From the NCBI RefSeq assembly GCF_014199205.1, contig NZ_JACIJD010000002.1, positions 62,001-126,000 of the forward strand: 64,000 bases of DNA. Direction: 5' to 3'. Source of the DNA: Muricoccus pecuniae. Lineage in GTDB: Bacteria > Pseudomonadota > Alphaproteobacteria > Acetobacterales > Acetobacteraceae. The position numbers and the translations under genes were made by a program. This document shows positions 50,071 through 59,331 of the stretch, piece after piece (position 1 is the stretch's first letter; every line of letters starts with the position of its first letter). The notes beneath the pieces are model-generated. The model did not search any database, was not told the origin of the DNA, and worked only from the letters and a program-made list of their open reading frames with translations.

Positions 50071-50691
50071 ATGCGGGACGTGGACATCGCGCTGTGCCTG
50101 GCGGTGGATGCCTCCTCCTCCGTCGATCACGACGAGTTCGGGCTGATGATGGGCGGGCTGGCCGAGGCCTTCCGCGATCCCGCGGTGGCCGGGGCCGCGA
50201 CGGGCGGGCCGCGCGGGGCGGCGGCGGTGGCGCTCCTTCTCTGGTCCGGGCCGGGGGCGCAGGCAGTGGCCGTGCACTGGATGACGCTCGCCGATGCCGC
50301 CGGCGCGGCCGCCCTGGCCGATGCCATCGACGCCGCGCCCCGCCTCGTCCCCGCCGGGGCCACGGCGCTGGGGGAGGGGCTGGCCGCCGCCCTGCGCCTG
50401 CTGGCCGGGTTCCCCGGCGATGCGGCGCGGCAGGTGGTGGACCTCTCCGGCGACGGGGCGGGAAACGCCGGCATCCCCTCCGCCCCCGTGCGGGACGCCG
50501 GGGTCTCGGCCGGGGTGGTGATCAACGCCCTGGCCGTGGTGAACGAGGAGCCGGACCTGCCCGCCCACTACGCCGCCCAGGTGATCGGCGGGCCCGGCGC
50601 CTTTGTCATGGAATGCGCCGACTACGCCGACTTCGCCGCGGCGATCCGCCGCAAGCTGGTGCGGGAGCTGCGGGGCGCGCTGACGGCCTGA
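50071..50691 (+). CDS. DUF1194 / von Willebrand factor A-like protein
   Basis: A 206-residue VWA-fold protein. MIDAS motif DASSSVD (DxSxS) is near residue 13, with a TALGEGL threonine site and a VDLSGDGAGNAG segment. It matches DUF1194 proteins, but those often have a signal peptide and none is visible here, so it may be cytoplasmic. ATG 50071 is chosen; a GTG at 50062 is possible. Function unknown. Confidence 0.8.
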   Translation: MRDVDIALCLAVDASSSVDHDEFGLMMGGLAEAFRDPAVAGAATGGPRGAAAVALLLWSGPGAQAVAVHWMTLADAAGAAALADAIDAAPRLVPAGATALGEGLAAALRLLAGFPGDAARQVVDLSGDGAGNAGIPSAPVRDAGVSAGVVINALAVVNEEPDLPAHYAAQVIGGPGAFVMECADYADFAAAIRRKLVRELRGALTA

Positions 50692-50736
50692 GCGGGCGGC
50701 ATCCCTCGGCCGCTTCCGGGCGTTGCCCTCTCCAGA

Positions 50737-50973
50737 ATGACCAGCACGGAGGCGATCATGAGCGGCACTGGCAAGGACGAGGGGAAGCCCGCCCCCGCAC
50801 CCCAGCCCTCCGGCGGCGACAAGGCCCATACGGAGGGCGGCGCCCCGACGGACCAGGCGCATGAGGATGCGGGCGACGGCACGCTCTCGGGCTCCATCCC
50901 GGCGGGCCTCAGCTCGCGGGAGCTGCGGGACCTCGCGAACAGCGACAAGACGGACGACACCGGCACGAGCTGA
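50737..50973 (+). CDS. small acidic hydrophilic protein
   Basis: A 78-residue ORF (57 bp before the next annotated gap), rich in Gly, Asp, Ser, Pro and Thr, with a C-terminal helix SSRELRDLANSDKTD. Likely intrinsically disordered. ATG 50737 or 50758 are both possible. I recognise no family; codon bias is like its neighbours. It could be a real small protein, with modest certainty. Confidence 0.45.
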   Translation: MTSTEAIMSGTGKDEGKPAPAPQPSGGDKAHTEGGAPTDQAHEDAGDGTLSGSIPAGLSSRELRDLANSDKTDDTGTS

Positions 50974-51098
50974 GGTGCCGCGCATGTGGAATGCGGAATG
51001 GGCATCGCTGGGATAGTGGAACGCGAGGGCGCGCCGCCCCATTCCACGATGTGACGCGCGGGGGCGCCTCTCCCCGCGCCCTTTCCGGAAGGTCTCCC

Positions 51099-52331
51099 AT
51101 GTCCGCCACCCTCCTTTCCGATGCGGCGCCCGCGCCGCAACCGCCGGGCGTGCAGGCCCTGGTCGCTGCCGGGGCGGGGCTTCTCCTGCTGGCCGGAATG
51201 GCGGTGCTGGCCCAGGCGGTCAGCGCGCGGCAGGCGGCGCTCTATCTCCTCGGCGGCGCGCTGGGGCTGGTGCTCTATCACGCGGCCTTCGGCTTCACCT
51301 CGGCCTGGCGGGTCTTCATCGCCGATCGCCGGGGCGAGGGGCTGCGCGCTCAGATGCTGATGCTGGCCATCGCGGTGCTCCTCTTCTTCCCCGTCCTCTC
51401 GGCCGGAACCCTGTTCGGGGAGCCCGTGCGCGGGCTGGTGCAGCCGGTGGGCGTCTCCGTGGTGTTCGGCGCCTTCATCTTCGGCCTGGGCATGCAGCTC
51501 GGCGGCGGCTGCGCCTCGGGCACGCTCTACACGGCGGGCGGCGGATCGGTGCGGATGCTGCTCACCCTCGCCTCCTTCGTGGCGGGCTCGGCGATCGGGG
51601 CGGCGCATCTGCACTGGTGGGCGGCGCTGCCGCACCTGCCGCCGATCTCGCTCGTCTCCTCCCTCGGCGTGGTGCCGGCACTGGCGGTGAACCTGGCCGT
51701 CTTCGCCCTCATCGCCTGGGTGACGGTGGTGCTGGAGCGCCGGCGGCACGGGCGGCTGGTGACGGCCTCCGCGCCCGCGCGCCGCGGCGCCGCGCGCTTC
51801 CTGCGCGGGCCCTGGCCGATCATCGCCGGCGCGGTGGCGCTGGCGGTGCTGAATTTCGCGACCCTCGCCCTCTCCGGGCGGCCCTGGGGCATCACCTCGG
51901 CCTTCGCCCTCTGGGGATCGAAGGCGGCGCTCGCGCTCGGCTTCGACGTGAACGCCTGGTCCTACTGGTCCTCGCCCGCGCAGCAGGCGGCGCTGCACGG
52001 CAGCGTGCTGAACGACGTCACCTCGGTGATGGATATCGGCATCATCGTCGGCGCGCTGCTCGCGGCGGCGCTGGCCGGGCGCTTCTCGCCCAAGCTGGGC
52101 GTGCCGCTGCGCTCGGCGGTGGCCGCGGTGGTGGGCGGGCTGATCCTCGGCTACGGGGCGCGGCTGGCCTATGGCTGCAACATCGGCGCCTATTTCTCCG
52201 GCATCGCCTCGGGGAGCCTGCATGGCTGGGTGTGGATGGTGGCGGCCTTCTTCGGCAACGTGCTGGGGACGCGGCTGCGCCCGCTCTTCGGGCTCGAGGT
52301 GGAGCGGGTGCCCCGCCAGACCGGCTGCTGA
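51099..52331 (+). CDS. YeeE/YedE-family sulfur-compound transporter
   Basis: A 410-residue membrane protein with about ten helices, of the YeeE/YedE (TsuA) family that imports thiosulfate. The repeated cysteine motifs are present: GGGCASGTLYTAGGG in the first half and AYGCNIGAYFSGIASGS in the second. ATG 51099 follows CCGGAAGGTCTCCC. A TusA-like protein usually partners these transporters; the one in this window is 14 kb away. Substrate inferred from family. Confidence 0.87.
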   Translation: MSATLLSDAAPAPQPPGVQALVAAGAGLLLLAGMAVLAQAVSARQAALYLLGGALGLVLYHAAFGFTSAWRVFIADRRGEGLRAQMLMLAIAVLLFFPVLSAGTLFGEPVRGLVQPVGVSVVFGAFIFGLGMQLGGGCASGTLYTAGGGSVRMLLTLASFVAGSAIGAAHLHWWAALPHLPPISLVSSLGVVPALAVNLAVFALIAWVTVVLERRRHGRLVTASAPARRGAARFLRGPWPIIAGAVALAVLNFATLALSGRPWGITSAFALWGSKAALALGFDVNAWSYWSSPAQQAALHGSVLNDVTSVMDIGIIVGALLAAALAGRFSPKLGVPLRSAVAAVVGGLILGYGARLAYGCNIGAYFSGIASGSLHGWVWMVAAFFGNVLGTRLRPLFGLEVERVPRQTGC

Positions 52332-52432
52332 TCCGGATCGCCGCCCGATGCGCTGACGGGCGGCGAGGCGGGGCGTCTCCTGGCTCCTGGGGCGGGCCGT
52401 CCCGGCCCACGGGGCGGGTTGTCGCGGCCCTC

Positions 52433-52500
52433 GGGGGCGGGTGGTTGTCCCGCCCCCTCCGGGGGTGCAACTTCCACGGCCTCACCGACGAGGCACCCCC
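52433..52500 (+). promoter_or_regulatory. structured leader with competing hairpins before the aminotransferase
   Basis: Three mutually exclusive stems can form: GGGGGCGGG/CCCGCCCCC (52433-52441 with 52449-52457), CCCCC/GGGGG (52453-52457 with 52461-52465), and GGGGGTGC/GCACCCCC (52461-52468 with 52493-52500). The last one ends at the base before the ATG and buries the spacer after the GAGG ribosome site (52490-52493). This could control translation; the high GC also makes chance pairing likely. Confidence 0.4.
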
Positions 52501-53613
52501 ATGCTGCTGCTCATCCCCGGCCCCGTGCAGACCCGCCCCGAGGTGCGGGCCGCCATGGCCGAGGACATCGCGCCCTGGGACCTGGACTTCCAGCGCCGCT
52601 ACGCCTGGATCCGCGAGAGGGTGCGGGACATCGCGGGCGGGGTGGCGGGGGTGCACGCCACCCTTCCCCTCCAGGGCGCCGGGCATTTCGTGGTGGAGGC
52701 CGCGATCCGTACCTTCGTGCCGGCAGGCGGGCGCATCCTCATCCCCCATAACGGCACCTATGCCGACCGCATGATCCGCCTCGCGCGCGAGGCCGGGCGG
52801 GAGCCGGTGGTTCTGGACCTGCCCGATACGCGCGGCGTGCGGGCCGAGGAGATCACGGCCGCGCTGAGGGCCGACCCCTCCATCTCCCATGTCGGCGTCG
52901 TCTATTCCGAGACGGGCAGCGGCATCCTCAACGATCCCGCTACGGTGGGCGCGGCGGCGCGCGCGCTCGGGCGCCGCACGATCGTGGACGCCGTCTCCGC
53001 CTTCGGCGTGCTGCCCTTCGACCTCTCGGCGCAGCCGGAATGCGACGCCGTGCTCTTCACTTCCAACAAGTGCCTGGAGGGGCTGCCCGGGATCGGCTTC
53101 GCCGTCTGCCCGATGGAGCGCGTGCGCGAGCGTGCCGGACTCGCCGGCTCCTGGAGCTTCGACCTCGGCGACGTGCTGCGCACCGCCGAGCGCGCGGGCT
53201 GGGGCAGCTTCCGCTTCACGCCGCCCGTGCAGGCGCTGCACGCCTTCGGGGTGGCGCTGGACTTCTACGAGGCCGAGGGCGGACGGAAGGCGCGGCTGGC
53301 GCGCTACACCGAGAACATGCGCGTGCTGCGCGAGGGCGCGATCGGCCTGGGCCTGCGCCCCTATCTCGACGAGGCCCATCAGGGGCCGATCATCCTCACG
53401 CTGCACCAGCCCGATTCGCCGGGCTTCGGCCTGCAGCGCTTCGTGGACGCGCTGAAGCGGCGCGGCGTGCTGATCAGCAATTTCTACAACACCCCCACGC
53501 CGAGCATCCGCATCGGATGCATCGGCGCCGTCACGCCCGACGACATGCGCTTTGCCGTGAGTGCCATGGCCGGCGCGCTGGACGAGCTGGGCGTGGGCCG
53601 CCGCGCTGCCTGA
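52501..53613 (+). CDS. PLP-dependent aminotransferase, class V, PhnW/AGXT-like
   Basis: A 370-residue fold-type I aminotransferase. It opens LLLIPGPVQTRPEVR, has Asp163 (TIVDAVSAFG) and PLP lysine Lys190 (FTSNKCLEGLPGIGF), which is close to 2-aminoethylphosphonate:pyruvate transaminase (SANKCIQGVPG in PhnW). The related serine/alanine-glyoxylate aminotransferases are an alternative. No phosphonate genes (phnX, phnA) are nearby, so the substrate remains open. Convergent with ompW. Confidence 0.85.
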   Translation: MLLLIPGPVQTRPEVRAAMAEDIAPWDLDFQRRYAWIRERVRDIAGGVAGVHATLPLQGAGHFVVEAAIRTFVPAGGRILIPHNGTYADRMIRLAREAGREPVVLDLPDTRGVRAEEITAALRADPSISHVGVVYSETGSGILNDPATVGAAARALGRRTIVDAVSAFGVLPFDLSAQPECDAVLFTSNKCLEGLPGIGFAVCPMERVRERAGLAGSWSFDLGDVLRTAERAGWGSFRFTPPVQALHAFGVALDFYEAEGGRKARLARYTENMRVLREGAIGLGLRPYLDEAHQGPIILTLHQPDSPGFGLQRFVDALKRRGVLISNFYNTPTPSIRIGCIGAVTPDDMRFAVSAMAGALDELGVGRRAA

Positions 53614-53624
53614 GCGCACGGAAA

Positions 53625-53650
53625 GGCCGGGGAGTGGGGGCTCCCCGGCC
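53625..53650. terminator. bidirectional hairpin between aminotransferase and ompW
   Basis: GGCCGGGGAG (53625-53634) and CTCCCCGGCC (53641-53650) form a perfect 10-bp stem with a 6-nt loop in the 45 bp between converging genes. No T-run. Confidence 0.55.
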
Positions 53651-53658
53651 GGCCCGGA

Positions 53659-54333
53659 TCAGAAGCGGTAGCGAACGCTCGCGCCGATGATCCAGGGATC
53701 GAGGTCCGCGCGGCCGGAGATCGCGCCGCTGTTCACGGAGACGGACGGGTTCAGCCAGAGCTTCTTCGCGTCGAGGTTGACGAGCCAGCGCGGCGCCACC
53801 TCCACGTCAACGCCGAAGTTCACGCCGTAGCCGAAGTCGTTCTTGATATCGACCTTCGTCACCGGCGCGGTGCGCCCGCCGCCCTCGCCGTAGAAGAGGG
53901 TGTAGTTCAGGCCCGCGCCGATATAGGGGCTGATGCGCGCGGCGGGGAAAGGATGGAACTGCAGGTTCAGCGTGGGCGGCAGCGCCCAGACGCGGCCGAG
54001 ATCCACGTCCCCGATCGCGGAGCCGCGCACGTTCACGTCGTGCCGCGTGGTCGCCGCGATGAGGTTCAGCGAGACCTGCGAGGTCAGGAAATAGCTGATG
54101 TCGAGCTGCGCGGTGGCGGTGTCGCTCGCCTCGGGGCGGCCGCCGATGGCGCTGACGCGGCCGCCGGACTCCGGCAGCACGCCGATCACGCCGGCGCCGA
54201 GCACGATGTCGCCCGCCTGCTTGCCGCGCACGGGCCCGCTCAGGAAATCCTGGGCAGAGGCCGGCGCCGAGAGAGGGGCCAGCGCGGTGCAGGCCATCAG
54301 GCTCGCGGCCAGCGCACCGAATCGAATGGACAT
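53659..54333 (-). CDS. ompW: OmpW-family outer-membrane porin
   Basis: A 224-residue outer-membrane beta-barrel. Signal peptide (1-27, ending PASAQ), then eight-strand OmpW features: VLPESGGRVSAIGG, YFLTSQVSLNLIAATTRHDV, LPPTLNLQFHPFP, ISPYIGAGLNYTLFY, FGYGVNFGVDVEVAPRW and terminal VRYRF. ATG 54333. A perfect FNR-type site lies 75 bp upstream, which fits the known anaerobic control of ompW in enterobacteria. Probably passes small hydrophobic compounds. Confidence 0.92.
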   Translation of the reverse strand: MSIRFGALAASLMACTALAPLSAPASAQDFLSGPVRGKQAGDIVLGAGVIGVLPESGGRVSAIGGRPEASDTATAQLDISYFLTSQVSLNLIAATTRHDVNVRGSAIGDVDLGRVWALPPTLNLQFHPFPAARISPYIGAGLNYTLFYGEGGGRTAPVTKVDIKNDFGYGVNFGVDVEVAPRWLVNLDAKKLWLNPSVSVNSGAISGRADLDPWIIGASVRYRF

Positions 54334-54408
54334 GAGATCCTCGCTTCCAGAATGACGACGCGTGGCCGCCATGAGGAAGCGAGCTACGCCCGCGCCGGGA
54401 CGCGGGCG

Positions 54409-54422
54409 TTGATCTGCATCAA
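54409..54422 (-). promoter_or_regulatory. FNR/FixK-type operator upstream of ompW
   Basis: TTGATCTGCATCAA exactly matches the FNR consensus TTGAT-N4-ATCAA. It lies 75 bp upstream of the ompW ATG and downstream of the Bug-receptor stop, so ompW is the only gene it can serve as a normal promoter site. The half-sites are the strictest match of the two such boxes in the window. Confidence 0.87.
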
Positions 54423-54470
54423 GGATCGGTGATCGCCAGCCCGGGCCGGTCCTGGTCCTCGGGCCGATCT

Positions 54471-55472
54471 TCAGCCCAGCGTTATTTTCGCGCCGCGCAC
54501 GACCTCGCGCCAGCGCGCGATCTCGGCCTCCTGGAAGCGGCGGAAGTCGTCGGGCGTCGTGGGCACGACGTCGAATCCGATCGCCTCCAGCCGCGGCCGT
54601 ACCTCGGCGTGCAGCAGCGCGTCGCGCAGGGCGCCCGCGACCCGGTCGCGCAGCGGCACCGCCATGCCGGCCGGCGCCATGAAGGCCTGCCAGGAGGTGA
54701 CGACGAAGTCCTCCATCCCCGCCTCGCGCGAGGTCGGCACGCCGGGGAGCACGGGGTGCGGGCGCTCGCTCGTCACCATCAGGGCGCGCAGCCGCCCGCC
54801 GCTGATATGGGCCGCGACCGTGCCGAGATTCTGGAAGGAGAGGTCCACATTGCCGGCGATGAGGTCCGTCGCCGCCGCCGCGCCGCCGGTATAGGGCACG
54901 TGGGTGATCTGCGTGCCCGTCCGCAGCTTGAACAGCTCCGTCGTCATCTGGTCCGAGGAGCCGACGCCGGAGGTGGAGTAGGAGGCCCGCCCGTTCCGCT
55001 CCCGCAGCCAGGCGATGAGGGAGGGCATGTCGCGGGCGGGGTGCTTCTCGTTCACCACCAGCACGTTCGGGGTCGTGACGGCGAGGACGAGGGGCGTGAA
55101 GTCGCGCAGCGGATCGTAGCCGAGATCCGGGCGCAGCGCCGCGTTGATGGCCCAGACGCCGATGGAGCCGACCATGATCGTGTGCCCGTCCGGCGCCGCG
55201 CGCATCGCGACGCGGGCCGCGACCTCCCCATTCGCCCCGGGGCGGTTCTCCACCACCACCGGCTGCCCGATCGCCTGGGCCATGCGGTTGGAGGCGGCGC
55301 GGGCCACGATGTCGGAGGGCCCGCCCGCGACGAAGGGCACCAGCATCGATACCGGGCGCGCGGGCCATGCCTCGGCCGGCTGCGCGCTCCCCGGGCGGGA
55401 GCGGAGCAGGGCGGGCAGGGCAGGAGCGGCGAGCAGGGCGCGGCGGGGCAGGCCGCGGGTGCGGTCGGTCAT
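54471..55472 (-). CDS. Bug/TctC-family periplasmic solute receptor
   Basis: A 333-residue periplasmic binding protein of the tripartite tricarboxylate family. Signal peptide with twin Arg ([17 protein letters not shown]), then [34 protein letters not shown] and the [22 protein letters not shown] signature. No TctA/TctB membrane genes are nearby, which is common for these orphan receptors. Ligand unknown, typically a carboxylate. Divergent from fhs. Confidence 0.9.
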   Translation of the reverse strand: MTDRTRGLPRRALLAAPALPALLRSRPGSAQPAEAWPARPVSMLVPFVAGGPSDIVARAASNRMAQAIGQPVVVENRPGANGEVAARVAMRAAPDGHTIMVGSIGVWAINAALRPDLGYDPLRDFTPLVLAVTTPNVLVVNEKHPARDMPSLIAWLRERNGRASYSTSGVGSSDQMTTELFKLRTGTQITHVPYTGGAAAATDLIAGNVDLSFQNLGTVAAHISGGRLRALMVTSERPHPVLPGVPTSREAGMEDFVVTSWQAFMAPAGMAVPLRDRVAGALRDALLHAEVRPRLEAIGFDVVPTTPDDFRRFQEAEIARWREVVRGAKITLG

Positions 55473-55604
55473 GGGCGTTTCTCTCCGTGGTCTTGTCGTT
55501 GCGGAAATCGTGGCATCCCTGACCCGCCGCCGCCAAGCGCCATCGGCTTGCCGAGCGCCCCCGCCTGCCTTAACCCCCGCTTGGATCATCGGCAGGGGCA
55601 TCGG

Positions 55605-57275
55605 ATGACGACGGATCTGGAGATCGCGCGGGCCGCCACCCTGCGGCCCATCGCCGAGATCGCGGCCCGGGCCGGCATTCCGGCCGAGGCCCTCGAGCCC
55701 TATGGCCGCTACAAGGCGAAGCTCTCCACCGACTTCGTCCGCGCGCAGGAGGGGCGGCCCGAGGGGGCGCTGGTGCTGGTGACCGGCATCAACCCCACCG
55801 CCGCCGGCGAGGGCAAGACGACCACGACCATCGGCCTCGGCGACGCGCTGAACGCGCTCGGCACGCGCACGATGATCGCGTTGCGCGAGCCCTCCCTCGG
55901 CCCCTGCTTCGGGGTGAAGGGCGGGGCCACGGGCGGCGGGCGCGCGCAGGTGGCGCCGATGGAGGAGATCAACCTCCACTTCACCGGCGACTTCCACGCG
56001 ATCACCTCGGCCAACAACCTGCTCGCCGCGATGATCGACAACCACGTCTACTGGGGCAACGCGCTCGACCTGGACGTGCGCCGCATCGCCTGGAAGCGCG
56101 CGATCGACATGAACGACCGCGCGCTGCGGCTGGCCGCCCTTGGGCTGGGCGGCGTGGCCAACGGCTTTCCGCGGGAAGACGGCTTCGACATCACTGTCGC
56201 CTCCGAGGTGATGGCCATCTTCTGCCTCGCGCGCGACCTCGACGACCTCCGCGCGCGGCTCGGCCGCATCATCATCGGCCAGGCGCGGGACGGCCGCGCG
56301 GTGACGGCGCACGAGCTGAAGGCGGACGGCGCCATGGCCGCGCTGCTGCGCGACGCGCTGATGCCCAACCTCGTCCAGACGCTGGAGGGCAGTCCCGCCC
56401 TCGTGCATGGTGGCCCCTTCGCCAACATCGCCCATGGCTGCAACAGCGTGATCGCGACGCGCCTCGGGCTGCGCATGGCCGATGTGGTGGTGACGGAGGC
56501 CGGCTTCGGCGCCGATCTCGGGGCGGAGAAGTTCCTCGACATCAAGTGCCGTATGGCCGGCCTCGCCCCCTCGGCCTGCGTGGTGGTGGCCACGGTGCGC
56601 GCGCTGAAGATGCATGGCGGCGTGGCGAAGTCGGCGCTGGGCGCGGAGGATGTGGACGCCGTGCGGCGCGGCCTGCCGAACCTGGAGCGGCATGTGGAGA
56701 ACATGCGCAAGTTCGGCCTGCCCGTGCTGGTGGCGCTGAACCGCTTCACCTCGGACACGGATGCGGAGATCGCGGCGGTGGAGGAGGCGATGGCGGCGCT
56801 GGGCACGCGCGCGATCCTCTGCACCCACTGGGGAGACGGCTCGGCCGGGGCGATGGAGCTGGCGCGGGCCGTGAACGGGGTGATCGCCGGCGGCACCGCG
56901 CGCTTTTCGCCCCTCTACCCCGACGACATGCCGCTGGCCGAGAAGATCGGCACGGTGGCGCGCGAGATCTACCACGCCTCCGACATCGCGCTCCCCCCGG
57001 CGCTGGCCATTCGCCTGCGGAAGTTCGAGGAGGCCGGGTTCCGCCGCGCCCCGGTTTGCATCGCGAAGACGCAGTACTCCTTCTCCGCCAACCCCGCCCT
57101 GCTCGGCGCGCCCTCGGGGCATGTGCTGCCCGTGCGCGACGTGCGGCTCTCGGCCGGGGCGGGCTTCGTCGTCGCCATCTGCGGCGACGTGATGACCATG
57201 CCCGGCCTGCCGCGCCATCCCGCCGCCGAGACGATCGGGCTGGACGCGCAGGGGCGGATCGAGGGGCTCTTCTAG
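55605..57275 (+). CDS. fhs: formate-tetrahydrofolate ligase
   Basis: A 556-residue enzyme that joins formate to tetrahydrofolate using ATP, giving 10-formyl-THF. The P-loop is [14 protein letters not shown] (about 66-79); [22 protein letters not shown]-type residues follow near 100, then [18 protein letters not shown] and the C-terminal [10 protein letters not shown]. Normal length. Used in one-carbon assimilation or formate recycling; no fold or mtd genes are adjacent. Confidence 0.96.
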   Translation: MTTDLEIARAATLRPIAEIAARAGIPAEALEPYGRYKAKLSTDFVRAQEGRPEGALVLVTGINPTAAGEGKTTTTIGLGDALNALGTRTMIALREPSLGPCFGVKGGATGGGRAQVAPMEEINLHFTGDFHAITSANNLLAAMIDNHVYWGNALDLDVRRIAWKRAIDMNDRALRLAALGLGGVANGFPREDGFDITVASEVMAIFCLARDLDDLRARLGRIIIGQARDGRAVTAHELKADGAMAALLRDALMPNLVQTLEGSPALVHGGPFANIAHGCNSVIATRLGLRMADVVVTEAGFGADLGAEKFLDIKCRMAGLAPSACVVVATVRALKMHGGVAKSALGAEDVDAVRRGLPNLERHVENMRKFGLPVLVALNRFTSDTDAEIAAVEEAMAALGTRAILCTHWGDGSAGAMELARAVNGVIAGGTARFSPLYPDDMPLAEKIGTVAREIYHASDIALPPALAIRLRKFEEAGFRRAPVCIAKTQYSFSANPALLGAPSGHVLPVRDVRLSAGAGFVVAICGDVMTMPGLPRHPAAETIGLDAQGRIEGLF

Positions 57276-57291
57276 GGGCGGTAGGGCGCCG

Positions 57292-57309
57292 GGCGGTTCC
57301 CCAACCGCC
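57292..57309. terminator. hairpin downstream of fhs
   Basis: GGCGGTT-CCCC-AACCGCC is a 7-bp stem with a 4-nt loop 17 bp after the fhs stop. It lacks a T-run. The remaining gap to 57523 holds a short AT-rich patch (CACATATGATACTCC) that may be the next promoter. Confidence 0.5.
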
Positions 57310-57523
57310 GGGACGCCCGCCTCCGATACGCAGGGGACAGGCCGGCCCTCTCCGGGCGCCCGCCCCCGATCGATCCCATTCACATATGATACTCCGACCC
57401 GAAACCGGCCGACCCGGGGTGGCGTTGAGCGCCCACGCGGAACGACCGGGCGTGTCGGAGGAGGCGTCCTCGCCGGCCTCGGCCCGTTCCTTGCCTCGGT
57501 GATCGGGGCCGAGAGGTTGCCCG

Positions 57524-58462
57524 ATGCCGATCCTCACTGTCCGACACGTCACGACCTACCGCTACCGCCAGCCCGTCTCCTTCGGGGAGCACCGGATGAT
57601 GCTGCGCCCGCGCGACGGGCACGACCAGCACCTGCTGGAGGCGCGGATCGACATCACGCCGAAGCCCGCGGCGTTCTGGTGGCTGCACGACGTCTTCGGC
57701 AACAGCGTCGGCGTCGCCTGCTTCGCCACCCGCGCACGGGAGTTGCGCTTCGAGAGCACGATGCGCCTCGACCACAACCCCGTGGAGGAGCTGGATTTCC
57801 GGCTGGAGGACCATGCGCGCAGCCTGCCCTTCTCCTACTCCGCGGAGGAGATGCCGGACCTCGCGCGCTCGATCGAGCGCCACCACGCCGATCCCGAACG
57901 GGTCGTGGACCGCTGGGCCCGGAGCTTTCTCAGGAAGGACGGGCCGACCGGCACGCTCGACCTCCTGACCGAGATGACGCGCGCGGTGAAGCGCGACTTC
58001 TCCTACATCCCGCGCGTCATGCGCGGCATCCAGGAGCCCACGCGCACGCTGGAACTGGGCAGCGGCACCTGCCGCGACTTCGCGCTGCTGATGATGGAGG
58101 CCGTGCGCTCCCTCGGCCTCGCGGCCCGCTTCGTCTCGGGGTACATATACTCCCCCGGCCACGACGCCGCGCTGTCCGAGGAACGCGTGCATCTCGGCGG
58201 CGGTTCCACCCATGCCTGGGTGCGCGCCTACCTCCCCGGCGCTGGATGGGTCGAGTTCGACCCGACCAACGGCATCGTCGGCAACCGCGACCTCATCCGC
58301 GTCGCCGTCTCGCGCGATCCCGCCCAGGCCGTGCCCCTTCACGGCGCCTGGAAAGGCTTTCCGGACGACGCGCTGGGGATGGAGGTGTCGGTCACCGTCA
58401 CGGCCGAGCCGGAGGGCCGCACCGCGCGCCCACCCCGCCTCGCGGCGCTGATGCGCCCGTGA
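57524..58462 (+). CDS. transglutaminase-like cysteine protease family protein
   Basis: A 312-residue protein with an N-terminal beta domain (TVRHVTTYRYRQPVSFGEHRM) and a transglutaminase core. The triad is complete: Cys183 (GSGTCRDFA), His230 (GGSTHAWVRAYL) and Asp246 (EFDPTNG). No signal peptide. First of three closely spaced genes, followed by a second transglutaminase-like protein and an N-formylglutamate amidohydrolase. Probably a cytoplasmic amidase or peptidase; substrate unknown. Confidence 0.88.
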   Translation: MPILTVRHVTTYRYRQPVSFGEHRMMLRPRDGHDQHLLEARIDITPKPAAFWWLHDVFGNSVGVACFATRARELRFESTMRLDHNPVEELDFRLEDHARSLPFSYSAEEMPDLARSIERHHADPERVVDRWARSFLRKDGPTGTLDLLTEMTRAVKRDFSYIPRVMRGIQEPTRTLELGSGTCRDFALLMMEAVRSLGLAARFVSGYIYSPGHDAALSEERVHLGGGSTHAWVRAYLPGAGWVEFDPTNGIVGNRDLIRVAVSRDPAQAVPLHGAWKGFPDDALGMEVSVTVTAEPEGRTARPPRLAALMRP

Positions 58463-58518
58463 CCGCGCGCCTTGCCCTGCCTGCAACACGCCACCCCGAG
58501 AAACGGAGCCCCCCGCCG

Positions 58519-59331
58519 ATGAAGATCCATGCCGGGTACGACATCACCTACGAGTGCCCCCAGCCCACGCCGATGATCCTGATGCTGAGCGTGCATCCCT
58601 CCCGCATGCCGGACGTGATCGGGCCGCACGAGATCCGGCTCGACCCGCCGATCGGCATCACGGAGTACCGGGACGGCTACGGCAACATCTGCCACCGCAT
58701 CCTCGCGCCGCAGGGGCGGACCACCATCTCCACGCGCTTCGACGTGCTCGACCCCGGCGTGCCCGATGTCTACGCGCCCGAGGCGCGGCAGGTGCCCGTG
58801 GAGGAGCTGCCGGACGAGGCGCTCGTCTTCCTCCTGGCGAGCCGCTACTGCGAGACGGACCGGCTGTCGGACCTCGCCTGGTCGCTCTTCGGCCATACCG
58901 AGCCGGGCTGGGCGCGGGTGCAGGCCATCGTGGAATACGCGCACAACCGCCTGACCTTCGGCTACGAGCACGCCAATGTCTTCCGCACCGCCTTCAGCAG
59001 CCATGGCGAGCGCGTGGGCGTGTGCCGGGATTTCGCGCATCTCGCCGTCACGCTCTGCCGCTGCATGAACATCCCGGCGCGCTACTGCACGGGCTATCTC
59101 GGCGACATCGGCGTGCCGCTTTCGGACGCGGCGATGGACTTCTCCGCCTGGTTCGAGGTCTATCTTGGCGGGCACTGGTACACTTTCGACGCGCGCCACA
59201 ACGCGCCGCGCATCGGGCGCATCCTGATGGCGCGCGGCCGCGACGCGGCCGATGTGGCGATCACCACCACCTTCGGCCCCTGCCGCCTGGCCGGCTTCAG
59301 CGTGGTGACGGACGAGGTGAAGGTCGGGTGA
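58519..59331 (+). CDS. second transglutaminase-like protein, altered catalytic site
   Basis: A 270-residue paralogue. The nucleophile is kept (Cys169, GVCRDFAHL) and so is the Asp (Asp224, TFDARHN), but the position of the usual histidine is Ser209 (DFSAWFEVYL). His219 lies nearby in GGHW. I recall DFSAW-type sequences in other members of this subfamily, so this is probably a subfamily trait rather than decay. N-terminal half is a beta domain (IHAGYDITYECPQPTPM). It lies 56 bp after the first paralogue and overlaps the next gene by 4 bp. Confidence 0.83.
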   Translation: MKIHAGYDITYECPQPTPMILMLSVHPSRMPDVIGPHEIRLDPPIGITEYRDGYGNICHRILAPQGRTTISTRFDVLDPGVPDVYAPEARQVPVEELPDEALVFLLASRYCETDRLSDLAWSLFGHTEPGWARVQAIVEYAHNRLTFGYEHANVFRTAFSSHGERVGVCRDFAHLAVTLCRCMNIPARYCTGYLGDIGVPLSDAAMDFSAWFEVYLGGHWYTFDARHNAPRIGRILMARGRDAADVAITTTFGPCRLAGFSVVTDEVKVG

